Part shown: one piece after another, positions 18,349 to 27,208 of the stretch
Layout: the number at the start of each line of letters is the position of its first letter
Position numbering within the stretch: position 1 is the first letter of the stretch
Origin: Alteromonadaceae bacterium BrNp21-10
Lineage (GTDB): Bacteria; Pseudomonadota; Gammaproteobacteria; Enterobacterales; Alteromonadaceae
Assembly (NCBI GenBank): GCA_030418115.1
Contig: JAUHQD010000004.1
Span: 62,001-126,000 of the forward strand
DNA length: 64,000 nucleotides
Direction of reading: 5' to 3'
Notes under the pieces: model-generated
What the model saw: the letters and a program-made list of their open reading frames with translations, nothing else
Told to the model about the DNA's origin: nothing
The model's database searches: none
Translations under genes and position numbers: made by a program

Positions 18349-18888
18349 GTGAAAAAGTTAGCCCTAAGCAGTCTTTTGTTATCTATGTTGTTAACATTGC
18401 TACCTAACATCGCCAATGCACAGGCCGATTTGGAAGTGGTATGGGAGAAGCCTACAGAGTACCACGATGTGAGACCGACCTCTTCAACTCGGACGAAGTT
18501 CCGAGCCCATGTATTTTCTGAATTAGAAGAATACATGCGCGATAAATTAATGGTGCGTTTGGCAGACGGTCAAAAATTTAAAATGACAGTTACGGACCTC
18601 GATTTAGCCGGACAAGTATGGCCGGGCATGATGGTAGGGTTAAACTCCAGTGGCGATGTACGTTTGGTAAAACAGATTGATATTCCACGCATTGAATTTA
18701 GTTATCAATATTTAGACGTTGATGGTTCAGTGATCAAAGAAGGTCAGGAAAACATCAAAGATATGACTTTTATGGATAGAGCATCGCGGATCTCTAGCAG
18801 TCAAAATTTTCGTTATGAAAAAGCCATGATAAGAGAATGGTTCAATGACCACTTCAAGAGTTACTTTATCGAAAAAAACAGTGACTAG
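18349..18888 (+). CDS. Secreted DUF3016 family protein
   Basis: A 179-residue protein with a signal peptide (about residues 1-24, ending NAQADL). The mature part begins with ADLEVVWEKPTEYHDVRP and contains LADGQKFKMTVTDLDLAGQVWPG and a basic-aromatic end, the pattern I associate with DUF3016 proteins of marine gammaproteobacteria. The GTG start at 18349 is supported by AAGG 8 bp upstream. It is periplasmic by prediction, with unknown function. A convergent inverted repeat follows. Confidence 0.7.
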   Translation: MKKLALSSLLLSMLLTLLPNIANAQADLEVVWEKPTEYHDVRPTSSTRTKFRAHVFSELEEYMRDKLMVRLADGQKFKMTVTDLDLAGQVWPGMMVGLNSSGDVRLVKQIDIPRIEFSYQYLDVDGSVIKEGQENIKDMTFMDRASRISSSQNFRYEKAMIREWFNDHFKSYFIEKNSD

Positions 18889-18900
18889 ACGAGACCTATT

Positions 18901-18937
18901 TAAGTAACCTGAACTCTGGATAAGTGCAGGTTACTTA
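18901..18937 (+). terminator. Inverted repeat between convergent genes
   Basis: TAAGTAACCTG (18901-18911) pairs with CAGGTTACTTA (18927-18937), 11 bp with a 15-nt loop. The right arm includes the stop codon of the minus-strand gene. It probably terminates the DUF3016 gene and perhaps its neighbour. Confidence 0.6.
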
Positions 18938-19276
18938 CAAATATTGCTCTATAGAGCGATAAATATCGAGCGCCTGCTCAGAGGTTAACGCATTACTTTG
19001 TGAGTTTTTACCAATACTACTCGAGACACGTACAAATTCTTGGGCAATAGCATTATCGCTTTCATCTTTCTTAGATTGCTTGTCATCACTGTTTGCAGAC
19101 TGAACCGCTGATTTTAGGGATTGCTCAGTTTGTTGCAATATCTGCGCTTGTGGTGATAACTCTACCGCTGGTTGATTTGCTTGACCAATGCCAAACGCAT
19201 TGATCTTGGCTTCCACATTTTTCGCGGCAGGGACAATACTCGAATTAATGATGTTATTGGTTGCTGAAATTTCCAT
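18935..19276 (-). CDS. Small protein of unknown function
   Basis: A 113-residue protein; ATG 19276 is chosen over GTG 19282 because AAGGGG precedes it by 7 bp. It has no signal peptide or membrane segment. The N-terminal third is rich in Ile, Asn and Ser; the middle has a VELSPQAQILQQTEQSL helix, then a charged DDKQSKKDESD stretch and a final EFVRVSSSIG...LDIYRSIEQYL helix. I recognise no family. It is followed, on the same strand and upstream, by another small helical protein gene at 19337, 61 bp away. Confidence 0.55.
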   Translation of the reverse strand: MEISATNNIINSSIVPAAKNVEAKINAFGIGQANQPAVELSPQAQILQQTEQSLKSAVQSANSDDKQSKKDESDNAIAQEFVRVSSSIGKNSQSNALTSEQALDIYRSIEQYL

Positions 19277-19336
19277 AACCACACCCCTTGGTTTACCTTA
19301 AAAGTATGGCGCAATCCCACTAAAAATCAACTTACC

Positions 19337-19648
19337 CTAGCCTTTAAGACTTCCTTGCAATTGACCTAATGTGGCAAACAGCATTTCCATTTTTTTAACC
19401 ACCATCGGCAAGTCCGCTTCGATCTTTTGTTGACTCGCTAATTCCAACTGCATAACGTCAGTCGCCAATTCTTCAATATAAGGCGCAAATCTTTTGCTTT
19501 GTGCCTCAAAGCCGCTGTCAGTGGTAAATATAAACTGGAATTTCCCTTTACCTTGCTGTTGTACTTCATCCAATTTCTTATCTGCATCAAGTCCTTTACG
19601 GTAAATAATCACTAGATTTTCTTTTAGTTTGTCGAACATGGTTTGCAT
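19337..19648 (-). CDS. Small helical protein of unknown function
   Basis: The start is set at 19648 (MQTMFDKLKENL), giving 103 residues; the upstream in-frame extension to 19732 contains three Cys and no family-like sequence. The product is almost entirely helical and charged, with no export signal: FDKLKENLVIIYRKGLDADKKLDEVQQQGKGKFQ, then an ELATDVMQLEL helix and a final KKMEMLFATLGQLQGSL helix. I do not recognise it with confidence. It is divergent from the 63-residue gene at 19825. Confidence 0.55.
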   Translation of the reverse strand: MQTMFDKLKENLVIIYRKGLDADKKLDEVQQQGKGKFQFIFTTDSGFEAQSKRFAPYIEELATDVMQLELASQQKIEADLPMVVKKMEMLFATLGQLQGSLKG

Positions 19649-19824
19649 AAATGAACCTATTGCGGTGTAAAAATTATATCTACATTCTCGACACTTCTTA
19701 TCCAGAATTGGAGTTAATTCATATTTTATCAAATAAAAACTAAAGAAAAGTTAAAGTTTGCCGATATGTATTCGAAAGCCGGTAATACTGCCCGCTTTTT
19801 AGATATCTAACAAGAGTAAATGGT

Positions 19825-20016
19825 ATGGAAATACAAGGTAGCACTACCTCTGGAATGTCCGGTGCGTCTGGCGAACTTCGCGCTGCAAAACTGGCCAAAA
19901 GCCAGCAAGAGCAGCAGGGTGAGCAAACGCTTCAGTTGTTGGATTCAGCAGCTGACGTACCAAAAGCTTCATCTAATAATCCTGCATTAGGCTCACTCGT
20001 TGATGTATTTGCTTAA
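19825..20016 (+). CDS. Small 63-residue protein, function unknown
   Basis: A small ORF starting MEIQGSTTSGMSGASGELR and ending ALGSLVDVFA. It is Gly/Ser-rich at the N-terminus with a central KLAKSQQEQQGEQTLQLLD helix, and has no signal peptide. The overall plan (short MEI/MDI start, one helix, small hydrophobic end) is faintly like YjfB-type putative motility proteins, but that is only an impression. It sits alone between the divergent 19337 gene and the convergent epmB. Purine-rich AAGAG lies about 8 bp before the ATG. Confidence 0.5.
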   Translation: MEIQGSTTSGMSGASGELRAAKLAKSQQEQQGEQTLQLLDSAADVPKASSNNPALGSLVDVFA

Positions 20017-20033
20017 CGATTAACCGAGCACGA

Positions 20034-21071
20034 TTAAGGATGAAGATGTAGATCGACCGGCGTTTTACCGGGCTGGCCACCAATTTCTCGTACGAGTTTT
20101 GGTACCAAAAAGCCCGGTAAGCGCTTTATCATTCCTGCCATTATCACTCTAGCTTGGTCGTCATCCACCGCAAAATGCGCTGCCCCCTGTACTTTATCCA
20201 ACATATGTAAGTAGTAAGGCAATATACCGCAGTCATACAAACGCTCACTAAGTTCGACTTGCGCCTCCACCGTATCGTTTACCTGATGTAGTAACACCGA
20301 TTGATTCAGTACCGTAACCCCAGCGTTAATCAATTTAGCGACAGCAGCTTGCACTTCGCTATCAATCTCATTGGCATGATTAATGTGTAACACCATGGCC
20401 GGTTTTAAACGTGAGCCACTGAACCATGCCAATAACTCATCATTAATACGGCTAGGGATCACCACCGGTAAGCGACTATGAATGCGAATGCGCCGGACGT
20501 GTGGAATTTTTTCTATCTCAGATGTTAGCCAAGCCAAAAAATCATCTTTCGCCATTAATGGATCGCCACCTGAATAAATGACCTCATTGATTTCGGGATC
20601 ATCGGCGATATGTTGCAGCGTTTTTTGCCAACCGAGCTTGTTAACACTGTTTTCGCCATAGGGGAAATGTCGCCTAAAACAATAACGACAATTAACCGCA
20701 CAACCACCACGCACAATCAGCAACACTCTACTTTGGTATTTTTGTATTAAACCTGGCGTAGACGATTGCTGCTCCTCAAGGGGATCTTCGCTAAAATCGG
20801 CGACCACATTAAACTCTTGATGTTGGGTGAATACCTGTAAAAGTAAGGGGTCCAGCACATTGCCCAGCTGCATTCTATTAATGAAAGGGCGAGGAACACG
20901 CATTGGAAATAATCGCCTGGCAGCGATATCTCGGGTATGGAAAGCGGGCTCTAATTGAACTAACTTTAATAGCTCTTCAGGATCGGTTACGCAATCAGCT
21001 AATTCTTTTTGCCAATGCCTCTCTACAGATCCAACAAATTTAGGTATTATTTGCGCCAATTGTGTACTCAA
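20034..21071 (-). CDS. epmB: EF-P beta-lysylation lysine 2,3-aminomutase
   Basis: A 345-residue radical SAM enzyme. The cluster-binding motif is GGCAVNCRYCFR (CxxxCxxC), followed by YSGGDPLMAKDD, and the N-terminal LADCVTDPEELL and RVPRPFINRM are EpmB signatures. It converts alpha-lysine to beta-lysine for EF-P modification. The only plausible start is TTG 21071; no in-frame ATG exists upstream of the conserved region. It is divergent from efp, with only 21 bp between the two starts. The neighbours efp and epmA complete the pathway. Confidence 0.93.
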   Translation of the reverse strand: MSTQLAQIIPKFVGSVERHWQKELADCVTDPEELLKLVQLEPAFHTRDIAARRLFPMRVPRPFINRMQLGNVLDPLLLQVFTQHQEFNVVADFSEDPLEEQQSSTPGLIQKYQSRVLLIVRGGCAVNCRYCFRRHFPYGENSVNKLGWQKTLQHIADDPEINEVIYSGGDPLMAKDDFLAWLTSEIEKIPHVRRIRIHSRLPVVIPSRINDELLAWFSGSRLKPAMVLHINHANEIDSEVQAAVAKLINAGVTVLNQSVLLHQVNDTVEAQVELSERLYDCGILPYYLHMLDKVQGAAHFAVDDDQARVIMAGMIKRLPGFLVPKLVREIGGQPGKTPVDLHLHP

Positions 21072-21092
21072 TAAATAAAAGTGATAGATAAA

Positions 21093-21662
21093 ATGGCTAA
21101 TTACAGCACAAATGAGTTTAAAGCGGGCCTTAAAATAATGCTCGATGGCGAACCTTGCAACATTCTTGAGAACGAATTAGTAAAACCGGGTAAAGGTCAG
21201 GCCTTTAATCGTGTCAGAATTCGTAAATTGATTTCTGGAAAAGTATTAGAAAAAACCTTCAAATCCGGCGAATCAGTAGAAAGTGCGGATGTAATGGATA
21301 CCGAACTCGATTATTTATATACCGATGGTGAATTCTGGCACTTTATGAACAGCGAATCTTTTGAGCAAATCGCTGCTGACAAAGCCGCCGTAGGCGAGAA
21401 TGTAAAATGGTTAGTGGAGAACGATAGCTGTACCGTTACCTTGTGGAATGGCGCGCCAATTGCCATTACACCACCAAACTTTGTTGAGTTGGAAATCGTC
21501 GAAACTGATCCTGGTTTGAAAGGTGATACCGCGGGTACCGGTGGTAAACCCGCTACTCTAAGCACTGGCGCAGTAGTGCGAGTACCGCTGTTTATTCAAA
21601 CTGGCGAAGTGGTTAAGGTAGATACTCGTAACGGTGAATACACTGGACGTGCACAAAAGTAA
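21093..21662 (+). CDS. efp: Elongation factor P
   Basis: ATG 21093 gives [21 protein letters not shown] and 189 residues, matching the family start; the GTG at 21081 would add four residues. The lysine to be modified is Lys34 in KPGKGQAF. Three beta-barrel domains follow, ending in [17 protein letters not shown] rescues ribosomes stalled at polyproline stretches. Having Lys34 together with epmA and epmB nearby predicts beta-lysylation. A terminator follows the gene, yet epmA starts only 73 bp after the stop, so some read-through is possible. Confidence 0.96.
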   Translation: MANYSTNEFKAGLKIMLDGEPCNILENELVKPGKGQAFNRVRIRKLISGKVLEKTFKSGESVESADVMDTELDYLYTDGEFWHFMNSESFEQIAADKAAVGENVKWLVENDSCTVTLWNGAPIAITPPNFVELEIVETDPGLKGDTAGTGGKPATLSTGAVVRVPLFIQTGEVVKVDTRNGEYTGRAQK

Positions 21663-21689
21663 TCTAGCAATCCATTGCTGATGCCATTA

Positions 21690-21714
21690 ATCCCACTCAA
21701 TAAGTGGGATTTTT
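21690..21714 (+). terminator. Intrinsic terminator of efp
   Basis: ATCCCACT (21690-21697) pairs with AGTGGGAT (21703-21710), 8 bp with a 5-nt loop, followed by TTTT and further A/T-rich sequence. It lies 27 bp after the efp stop and 22 bp before epmA. Confidence 0.8.
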
Positions 21715-21735
21715 AATTTTAAGAGCTTAGTTCCC

Positions 21736-22704
21736 ATGACGCATTGGCAACCCTCCGCTACAGTAGAAACACTTGAAATCCGCGCCAAGCTGTTAGCGAA
21801 CATCCGACAGTTTTTTGCCGAGAGGAAGGTCCTAGAGGTTGAAACCCCTCAATTGGCACAACACAGTGTGACCGATCCTCATCTCGCTAGTTTTCGAACA
21901 GAATATGTCGGCCCCGGCCATGCACAAGGCTTATCACTGTATTTGCAAACCTCTCCCGAATTTTCCATGAAGCGCTTACTATGCGCTGGCAGCGGTTGTA
22001 TCTATCAAATTTGTAAAGCCTACCGTAATGAGGAAAGTGGCCGCTACCACAACCCTGAATTTAGTATGTTGGAATGGTACCGAGTTGGTTTTGATCATCA
22101 GCAATTGATGCAAGAAGTCGCAGATTTATTGCAAGTTATCTTGCACTGTAAGCTTCCAACTTACCTGAGCTATCAACAAACATTTATCCAATACTTGGGC
22201 ATCGATCCGTTATCTTGTTCATTGGACGAACTTAAAGATGTTGCAAGCCAACAGGGCTTTAGGGATATTGCCCAACAAGAAAACAACCCAGATACACTGC
22301 TACAATTGCTGTTCAGCCATTGCATAGAGCCACAAATAGGCCAAGAGGTACCGATTTTTGTTTTTGATTTTCCCGCCACACAAGCCGCATTAGCGCGGAT
22401 TAGCCCATCGGACTGCCGTGTTGCCGAGCGTTTTGAGGTGTATTTTAAGGGGATTGAACTGGCTAATGGCTTTCATGAACTCGCTGATGCTGATGAACAG
22501 CAACGACGATTTCAGCAAGACAATCAACGTCGCCAACAAATGGGATTGCCGGTTATTACTCCAGACAACTACTTACTAGAAGCGTTGCGATCTGGACTGC
22601 CCGATTGCGCCGGTGTTGCCTTAGGCATTGATCGCTTAGTTATGCTGGCTAGCAGTAATAACAACATCAGTAACGTACAAGCTTTTACTATTCATAGTGC
22701 TTAA
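21736..22704 (+). CDS. epmA: EF-P--(R)-beta-lysine ligase
   Basis: A 322-residue class II aminoacyl-tRNA-synthetase paralogue, like the catalytic core of LysRS without the anticodon-binding domain. Motif 2 is seen as [21 protein letters not shown] and motif 3 in [12 protein letters not shown]. The N-terminal region has [15 protein letters not shown]. It attaches beta-lysine to Lys34 of EF-P. Length and motifs match PoxA/GenX. It follows efp in the same direction with a terminator between them. Confidence 0.95.
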   Translation: MTHWQPSATVETLEIRAKLLANIRQFFAERKVLEVETPQLAQHSVTDPHLASFRTEYVGPGHAQGLSLYLQTSPEFSMKRLLCAGSGCIYQICKAYRNEESGRYHNPEFSMLEWYRVGFDHQQLMQEVADLLQVILHCKLPTYLSYQQTFIQYLGIDPLSCSLDELKDVASQQGFRDIAQQENNPDTLLQLLFSHCIEPQIGQEVPIFVFDFPATQAALARISPSDCRVAERFEVYFKGIELANGFHELADADEQQRRFQQDNQRRQQMGLPVITPDNYLLEALRSGLPDCAGVALGIDRLVMLASSNNNISNVQAFTIHSA

Positions 22705-22766
22705 TTTATCATCACTTTTAGTACCGACCTGCTTTCTATCATCTACATTGTTTAAAATATTGAGTT

Positions 22767-22868
22767 ATGTTGCTGTTAATTAGAACTATTGTGCTTGCAA
22801 TCTGCACTATAGTACTGATAATTGGCTTAATGACGATGGTTGTGTCAGTGAATCTGTTCCAGCAATAG
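22767..22868 (+). CDS. Possible 33-residue single-pass membrane protein
   Basis: An unlisted short frame: ATG 22767 to TAG 22866-22868. The product is one long hydrophobic stretch with an Arg at position 6 and polar VNLFQQ at the end, a typical single transmembrane helix of small bacterial membrane proteins. It ends 20 bp before the PilZ gene. The upstream ribosome site (TTGAG) is weak. A chance AT-rich ORF remains possible. Confidence 0.35.
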   Translation: MLLLIRTIVLAICTIVLIIGLMTMVVSVNLFQQ

Positions 22869-22888
22869 ATAATTACAGGAGGTAAGGG

Positions 22889-23533
22889 ATGTATGATGAT
22901 TTAGAGGTAGAAAGTGTGCCACAAGAGAATATCATTTCCCATAATGTGCGCATGGGGCAATATGTTGATGTTGAGATTCAAACTACGTTACGGGATAGAT
23001 TTAAAAGCCATTTAATCGGTACCAAAGACGGCCACTACATGGTCATAGAGCAACCTGATAGTAAAAAATATGGCTACATCCGAGACCAACTGGTTGACGG
23101 TCAACCATTGATAGTACGAACCATTTGTGAAAAAACCACCGGTGAATGTCTAGGCTTTCGTACTACCGTACAGGGCATATCCAACCATCCCTACAAATTA
23201 CTCTTTATCAGCTACCCCGATGATGTGCAAATGCGCGAACTGCGCAGAGAAAAGCGTAAAGGTTTTCGCATCCCTGCCGCCATTTATTTAACTCAAAATG
23301 GCAATCACATGAAAGGCATTGTTACGGATATCTCAGCTGGTGGCTGTCGTTTCGAATTCAAAGTCGGTGAAACGGTGCGTGGTATCAAGCAAGATCATAT
23401 TTATATAGAATTGGAGCATCCGGAGACTAAAGATATGGTGGAAGTGCATTCTCGGGTTTGCTCACAGCGCAAAGAACTCAATGTGATATCCATTGGTTTG
23501 GCCTTCGAAACACATTTACAAATGGCGGGTTAA
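22889..23533 (+). CDS. YcgR-like PilZ-domain c-di-GMP receptor
   Basis: A 214-residue cytoplasmic protein with an N-terminal YcgR-type (PilZN) domain (about 15-105) and a C-terminal PilZ domain. The c-di-GMP-binding signatures are RREKRKGFR near residue 121 and DISAGGCRFEF near 150. It should act as a flagellar brake or other c-di-GMP effector. A very strong ribosome site, AGGAGGT at 22877-22883, precedes the ATG by 5-6 bp. No flagellar genes are near. The target of its output is not visible. Confidence 0.87.
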   Translation: MYDDLEVESVPQENIISHNVRMGQYVDVEIQTTLRDRFKSHLIGTKDGHYMVIEQPDSKKYGYIRDQLVDGQPLIVRTICEKTTGECLGFRTTVQGISNHPYKLLFISYPDDVQMRELRREKRKGFRIPAAIYLTQNGNHMKGIVTDISAGGCRFEFKVGETVRGIKQDHIYIELEHPETKDMVEVHSRVCSQRKELNVISIGLAFETHLQMAG

Positions 23534-23713
23534 CAATAGCTTAACCGCTTTTATATAGAATTAAAGTCAGTGGCTAATTCAATCTAGTTAATCTCTGTCG
23601 CATTGACAGCACTGGATATTCTATTCAAGATACCCTCCACTTACTCAGCATCATAACGTTGTGCATCAGTTGCCATGTTGTATAGCTATCGTCAATTCGA
23701 GAATTAGATCATC

Positions 23714-24253
23714 ATGAGTTTAGAAACTAGCAGATTAATTTTACGCCAATGGCAGCCATCTGATCGTCAAGCTTTCGCCCAACTTAATGCCGACCCTCAT
23801 GTCATGTTATTCTTTCCTTCTCCGCTGAGCGCTAAGGCCAGTGATGATGCAATGCAACGCTATAGTACAGCAATTGAAAAACAAGGCTGGGGCTTCTGGG
23901 CTGTCGAGCGCAAGCAAGAAGGCGACTTTATTGGTTTTGTCGGCATGCAACATTTTGCAGATTACCTCCCCTGTGCTCCGGGTATAGAAATTGGTTGGCG
24001 ACTAGCTAAACATGCTTGGCGTAAGGGCTATGCTACAGAAGCTGCAACGGCCACGGTGAGATATGCCTTCGATGTGCTGAAATTAACTGAACTGTGTTCA
24101 ATTACTTCTGCTTTTAACATGCCGTCACAAGCTGTGATGAAAAAAATCGGCATGAAAAATACTAAACATAACTTTCTGCATCCTGCCGTACCGGAAGATA
24201 GTTCGCTGCGTGAACATGTGCTTTATAAGATGACTAATCCGCAGCAAGCTTAA
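23714..24253 (+). CDS. GNAT family N-acetyltransferase (RimJ/RimL-like)
   Basis: A 179-residue GNAT with the start LETSRLILRQWQPSDRQAFAQLN and motif A around GIEIGWRLAKHAWRKGYATEAATA, with acetyl-CoA-binding RKGYATEA, then the AFNMPSQAVMKKIGM segment typical of RimJ-type N-acetyltransferases. It is likely to acetylate an amine on a protein or small molecule; the substrate is unknown. It converges with rraA and has no other operon partner. Confidence 0.85.
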   Translation: MSLETSRLILRQWQPSDRQAFAQLNADPHVMLFFPSPLSAKASDDAMQRYSTAIEKQGWGFWAVERKQEGDFIGFVGMQHFADYLPCAPGIEIGWRLAKHAWRKGYATEAATATVRYAFDVLKLTELCSITSAFNMPSQAVMKKIGMKNTKHNFLHPAVPEDSSLREHVLYKMTNPQQA

Positions 24254-24299
24254 GGGAAAGAAAACACCCAAGGAATAGGCGCTATACCCTACTATCTCA

Positions 24300-24785
24300 T
24301 TAATCTACATCTAATGGTTCAGGCGAAAGAATGATGCCAGTCATATCAGCATACAGATGATCTTCAGGTAAAAAAGTCACCCCCCCGAAATTGACCGCAA
24401 TATCCACATCACCATGAGTTTCAAAATCAGCACCGACTGGGATAGCAGCGACCGCATGAATACCGATGTCTAATTCTTCTAGCACGTCAATTTCACGCAC
24501 GCTGCCATAACAAACAATGCCTTCCCAATCGTTTTCTACCGCCATTCTGGCTAAGCCGGCATCGATTAACGCGCGGCGAGTTGAACCACCACCGTCAATC
24601 AACAACACTTTGCCCGCTCCGGGCTCTCGCAATATTTGTTCAATTAACCCGCGGGACTCAAAACATTTCACGGTGGTAATTTCACCACCATAAGAGCTAC
24701 GCCCGCCATAACTGATCAGCATGGGCTCGACAACGTCGACACTGTCGGTAAACAAATCGCAAAGTTCAGATGTGTTGTAATCCAT
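24300..24785 (-). CDS. rraA: Regulator of RNase E activity RraA
   Basis: A 161-residue RraA-fold protein: [37 protein letters not shown] and [19 protein letters not shown] are characteristic, and the length matches E. coli RraA. It forms a ring that binds RNase E and lowers its activity, thereby affecting mRNA turnover. GAGGAAGC precedes the ATG on the minus strand. It is a single gene facing the GNAT gene. Confidence 0.93.
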   Translation of the reverse strand: MDYNTSELCDLFTDSVDVVEPMLISYGGRSSYGGEITTVKCFESRGLIEQILREPGAGKVLLIDGGGSTRRALIDAGLARMAVENDWEGIVCYGSVREIDVLEELDIGIHAVAAIPVGADFETHGDVDIAVNFGGVTFLPEDHLYADMTGIILSPEPLDVD

Positions 24786-24898
24786 AATGCTTCCTCAACC
24801 GCTACATTCTTGTTCAGTATAGACCTTAACTTACTTAAATATAACGACTTATTTATGACAATAGGCAGAAGCTCACAAAACCCTATAAAAGCCTAAAA

Positions 24899-26017
24899 CT
24901 AAGCCTGTGCAAGCTGCTCAGAAAAACGCTGTTTAGACCACTTCAATAAGTTTCTTGCCATTAATAATGCCAGCACGATGGCAAAGAACCCATCAATCCA
25001 AGACACATGTTCATGATTGAGCATCACCGCCGTTGGCATCAGGGCGATATCAAAATACCCAATTAACCAGTTAGTGAAATAACCCAGTGCAATACTGGCA
25101 CTGAATATACTGGCAATATATGTCCATAATACCGGCATGCCCATTTCCTTGCGGATCATACCCATGGTCGAAATGTTAGTGGCAGGTCCTGCCAGCATAA
25201 ATACAATCACCGCACCGGGCGATAGTCCTGCAGCAAGAAAACCTACAGCCAATGGCGTCGATGCCGTGGCACAGATATACATTGGCACACCAATCAATGC
25301 CATAGCTAACATGGCAATAATACCGTCACCCGACTGGGTTAAAAAATCCATTGCCACCCACGTCTTAATCATCGCCGCTAGCACCAAACCAATAATCAAC
25401 CACAGGCTGATATCTTCCAATAACTTACCACTAGCAAAAGACATCGCCTGCCCAATGCGCTGCAACCATGTTAATTTTTGAGGTTCGGTGGATGAGGATG
25501 AGTCTTTGCTACTACAACAGCTTTTAGATTCAACTATAGGTGTAACGGGCTCTGCCTTTTTACTGCAACAAGATTGTGTTGGCGCGACATTTGTCGCACT
25601 GTCAGGCTTTTTTTCAGTGGTGATCCACTTCACTAACAAGCCTGTATAAATTGCGCTTATCACTGCATAAATAGGCCTAACAATGGCAAAAAAGGGACCG
25701 AGTAACGCATAGGAAACCGAAATAGAATCAACGCCGGTTTCCGGGGTTGCCACCAAAAATGAGGTTGTCGCCGAAGTCGATGCTCCCGCACGTTTCAAGC
25801 CTACGGCTGCAGGAATAACACCGCAAGAACACAGTGGTAGCGGTGCACCGATGATCGCCGCTTTAATAATTGAGGCAACGTCATTCTTGCCCATATGTCG
25901 TTGCAATAATTCCATGGGGATCATCCATTTCATCATACCAGCAATGGCTAAACCCAATAATAACCAAGGTGCCGACAGAACAAACAATTCAATAAAATTC
26001 TGTATTAATAACATCAT
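24899..26017 (-). CDS. SO_0444-type metal efflux permease
   Basis: ATG 26017 (tandem ATGATG) is chosen: AAGGAG at 26025-26030 precedes it, and the product begins MMLLIQNFIELFVLSAPWLLLG, a membrane segment. The 372-residue protein has about eight transmembrane segments in two halves, with PLCSCGVIP in the first and YICATASTPLA in the second, as in the DUF318/ArsP-like permeases of the SO_0444 family. The cytoplasmic linker has two CC motifs (SCCSKK, SCCSSK), likely metal-binding. It probably exports Cu or Zn. It is transcribed from the MerR operator region, directly after the regulator. Confidence 0.85.
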   Translation of the reverse strand: MMLLIQNFIELFVLSAPWLLLGLAIAGMMKWMIPMELLQRHMGKNDVASIIKAAIIGAPLPLCSCGVIPAAVGLKRAGASTSATTSFLVATPETGVDSISVSYALLGPFFAIVRPIYAVISAIYTGLLVKWITTEKKPDSATNVAPTQSCCSKKAEPVTPIVESKSCCSSKDSSSSTEPQKLTWLQRIGQAMSFASGKLLEDISLWLIIGLVLAAMIKTWVAMDFLTQSGDGIIAMLAMALIGVPMYICATASTPLAVGFLAAGLSPGAVIVFMLAGPATNISTMGMIRKEMGMPVLWTYIASIFSASIALGYFTNWLIGYFDIALMPTAVMLNHEHVSWIDGFFAIVLALLMARNLLKWSKQRFSEQLAQA

Positions 26018-26019
26018 CT

Positions 26020-26457
26020 TTAGGCTCCTTTGACCTGGAATAGTGTTGGATCTTCCAGTGTGTGTAAAATACTGCAATGCATGGCGCTTTCTTCACCACC
26101 ACAGCAGGCTTTGTTCAATTGCGCCAACGCCAGTTTAATTTTACTAAGGTCGTCAATTTTAGCCTCAATTTGTGCAATTTTTTCTTCAGTAAAGTGTTTT
26201 ACATCTTCACAAGTATATTGCTGTTTGTTTACTTGCACGCCGAGTAATTGTTTAATTTCGGCTAAGGAAAATCCCACTTTCTTGGCATGCAAAATAAAAT
26301 ACAATTGATGCAAATCCTGCTCACTGTATAAGCGATAGCCTGCCGATGAACGTGAATGAGCATTTAACAAATTTTTAGTTTCATAGAAGCGTAATGTTTC
26401 GACGCTAACATCGGCTTTCTGTGCCAATTCTCCAATTTTATATAACGTAGCTGTCAT
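26020..26457 (-). CDS. MerR family metal-responsive regulator (ZntR-like)
   Basis: A 145-residue MerR protein. The winged helix part is YKIGELAQKADVSVETLRFYE, followed by the dimerisation helix. The metal-binding residues match ZntR: Cys83, Cys118, Cys119, His127 and Cys128 in CCGGEESAMHCSIL. It would sense Zn or a similar divalent ion and activate the permease by DNA distortion. Its stop is adjacent to the permease start, so the two form an operon behind a 20-bp-spacer promoter (26493-26524). Metal identity is inferred. Confidence 0.9.
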   Translation of the reverse strand: MTATLYKIGELAQKADVSVETLRFYETKNLLNAHSRSSAGYRLYSEQDLHQLYFILHAKKVGFSLAEIKQLLGVQVNKQQYTCEDVKHFTEEKIAQIEAKIDDLSKIKLALAQLNKACCGGEESAMHCSILHTLEDPTLFQVKGA

Positions 26458-26492
26458 TCATCCGGCCCATACAAGTTTATTCATTATGACTA

Positions 26493-26524
26493 AGTATAAA
26501 CCCTAAAGTTAACATTAGGGTCAA
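26493..26524 (-). promoter_or_regulatory. MerR-type promoter with 20-bp spacer and operator
   Basis: On the minus strand TTGACC (26519-26524) and TATACT (26493-26498) flank a 20-bp spacer. The spacer and its edges contain a near-perfect 22-bp palindrome at 26500-26521 (ACCCTAA arms, centre GTTAAC; mismatches at 2 symmetrical positions). A long spacer with the operator between the -35 and -10 is the hallmark of MerR-activated promoters. Confidence 0.85.
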
Positions 26525-26671
26525 TAACTTTTTTAAATCAGCGGTTAACCTGTCATCAAAGCTTCTTAGTACTGTCACCTTTCATTCATTTTTTACCCAT
26601 AGCATGCATAGGGTCTGTTGAGCTTTGATGTGTAAATTTTGTTGAGCCTCAGCAGGCCTTAACAAGTCAGC

Positions 26672-27199
26672 ATGAGATATTCATTAATGAATTTACTTAC
26701 ACGCACAGACACGCAATTATTTTATTGGTTATTTAATAAGACCAATAATCGCAATAGCAGTTGGATCCGCTTTGTCTCCAAGACTGGCGACGGTTACTTG
26801 TACTTGTTTGCTGGCCTGACACTGTTTTTGTTTGAACCTCAGCATGGTGCCATTTTTCTATATTCAGCCTTATTGGCCTACAGCCTAGAGTTACCGCTGT
26901 ATGTAATATTAAAAAAATCGTTTAAGCGTCAGCGCCCTTGCGATTTATTCATCAATTTTAAAGCACATATTTCACCCTCCGATAAATTCAGCTTGCCCTC
27001 AGGGCATACCGCCGCAGCATTTTTGATGGCCTCGTTGTTAGCGCACTATTATCCCAGCATCGCATTACTCGTCTATGCCTGGGCAGCGATCATTGGTTTA
27101 TCTCGTATATTACTTGGTGTGCATTACCCCAGCGACATTGTGGTCGGGGCTTTACTCGGAAAAATCATCTCTTTATTGAGTCTTTTAATTTTGTTGTAG
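26672..27199 (+). CDS. PAP2 family membrane phosphatase
   Basis: A 175-residue membrane protein with about five hydrophobic segments and the three PAP2 motifs: KKSFKRQRP, PSGHTAAAF and SRILLGVHYPSD. It should dephosphorylate a lipid phosphate (phosphatidic acid, undecaprenyl pyrophosphate or similar) at the membrane. Neighbouring start ATG 26687 is also possible. It lies 9 bp before the glycosyltransferase gene, so the two form an operon; that pairing suggests a role with a lipid-linked sugar or membrane glycolipid. Confidence 0.83.
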   Translation: MRYSLMNLLTRTDTQLFYWLFNKTNNRNSSWIRFVSKTGDGYLYLFAGLTLFLFEPQHGAIFLYSALLAYSLELPLYVILKKSFKRQRPCDLFINFKAHISPSDKFSLPSGHTAAAFLMASLLAHYYPSIALLVYAWAAIIGLSRILLGVHYPSDIVVGALLGKIISLLSLLILL

Positions 27200-27208
27200 A
27201 CGGTTTTT

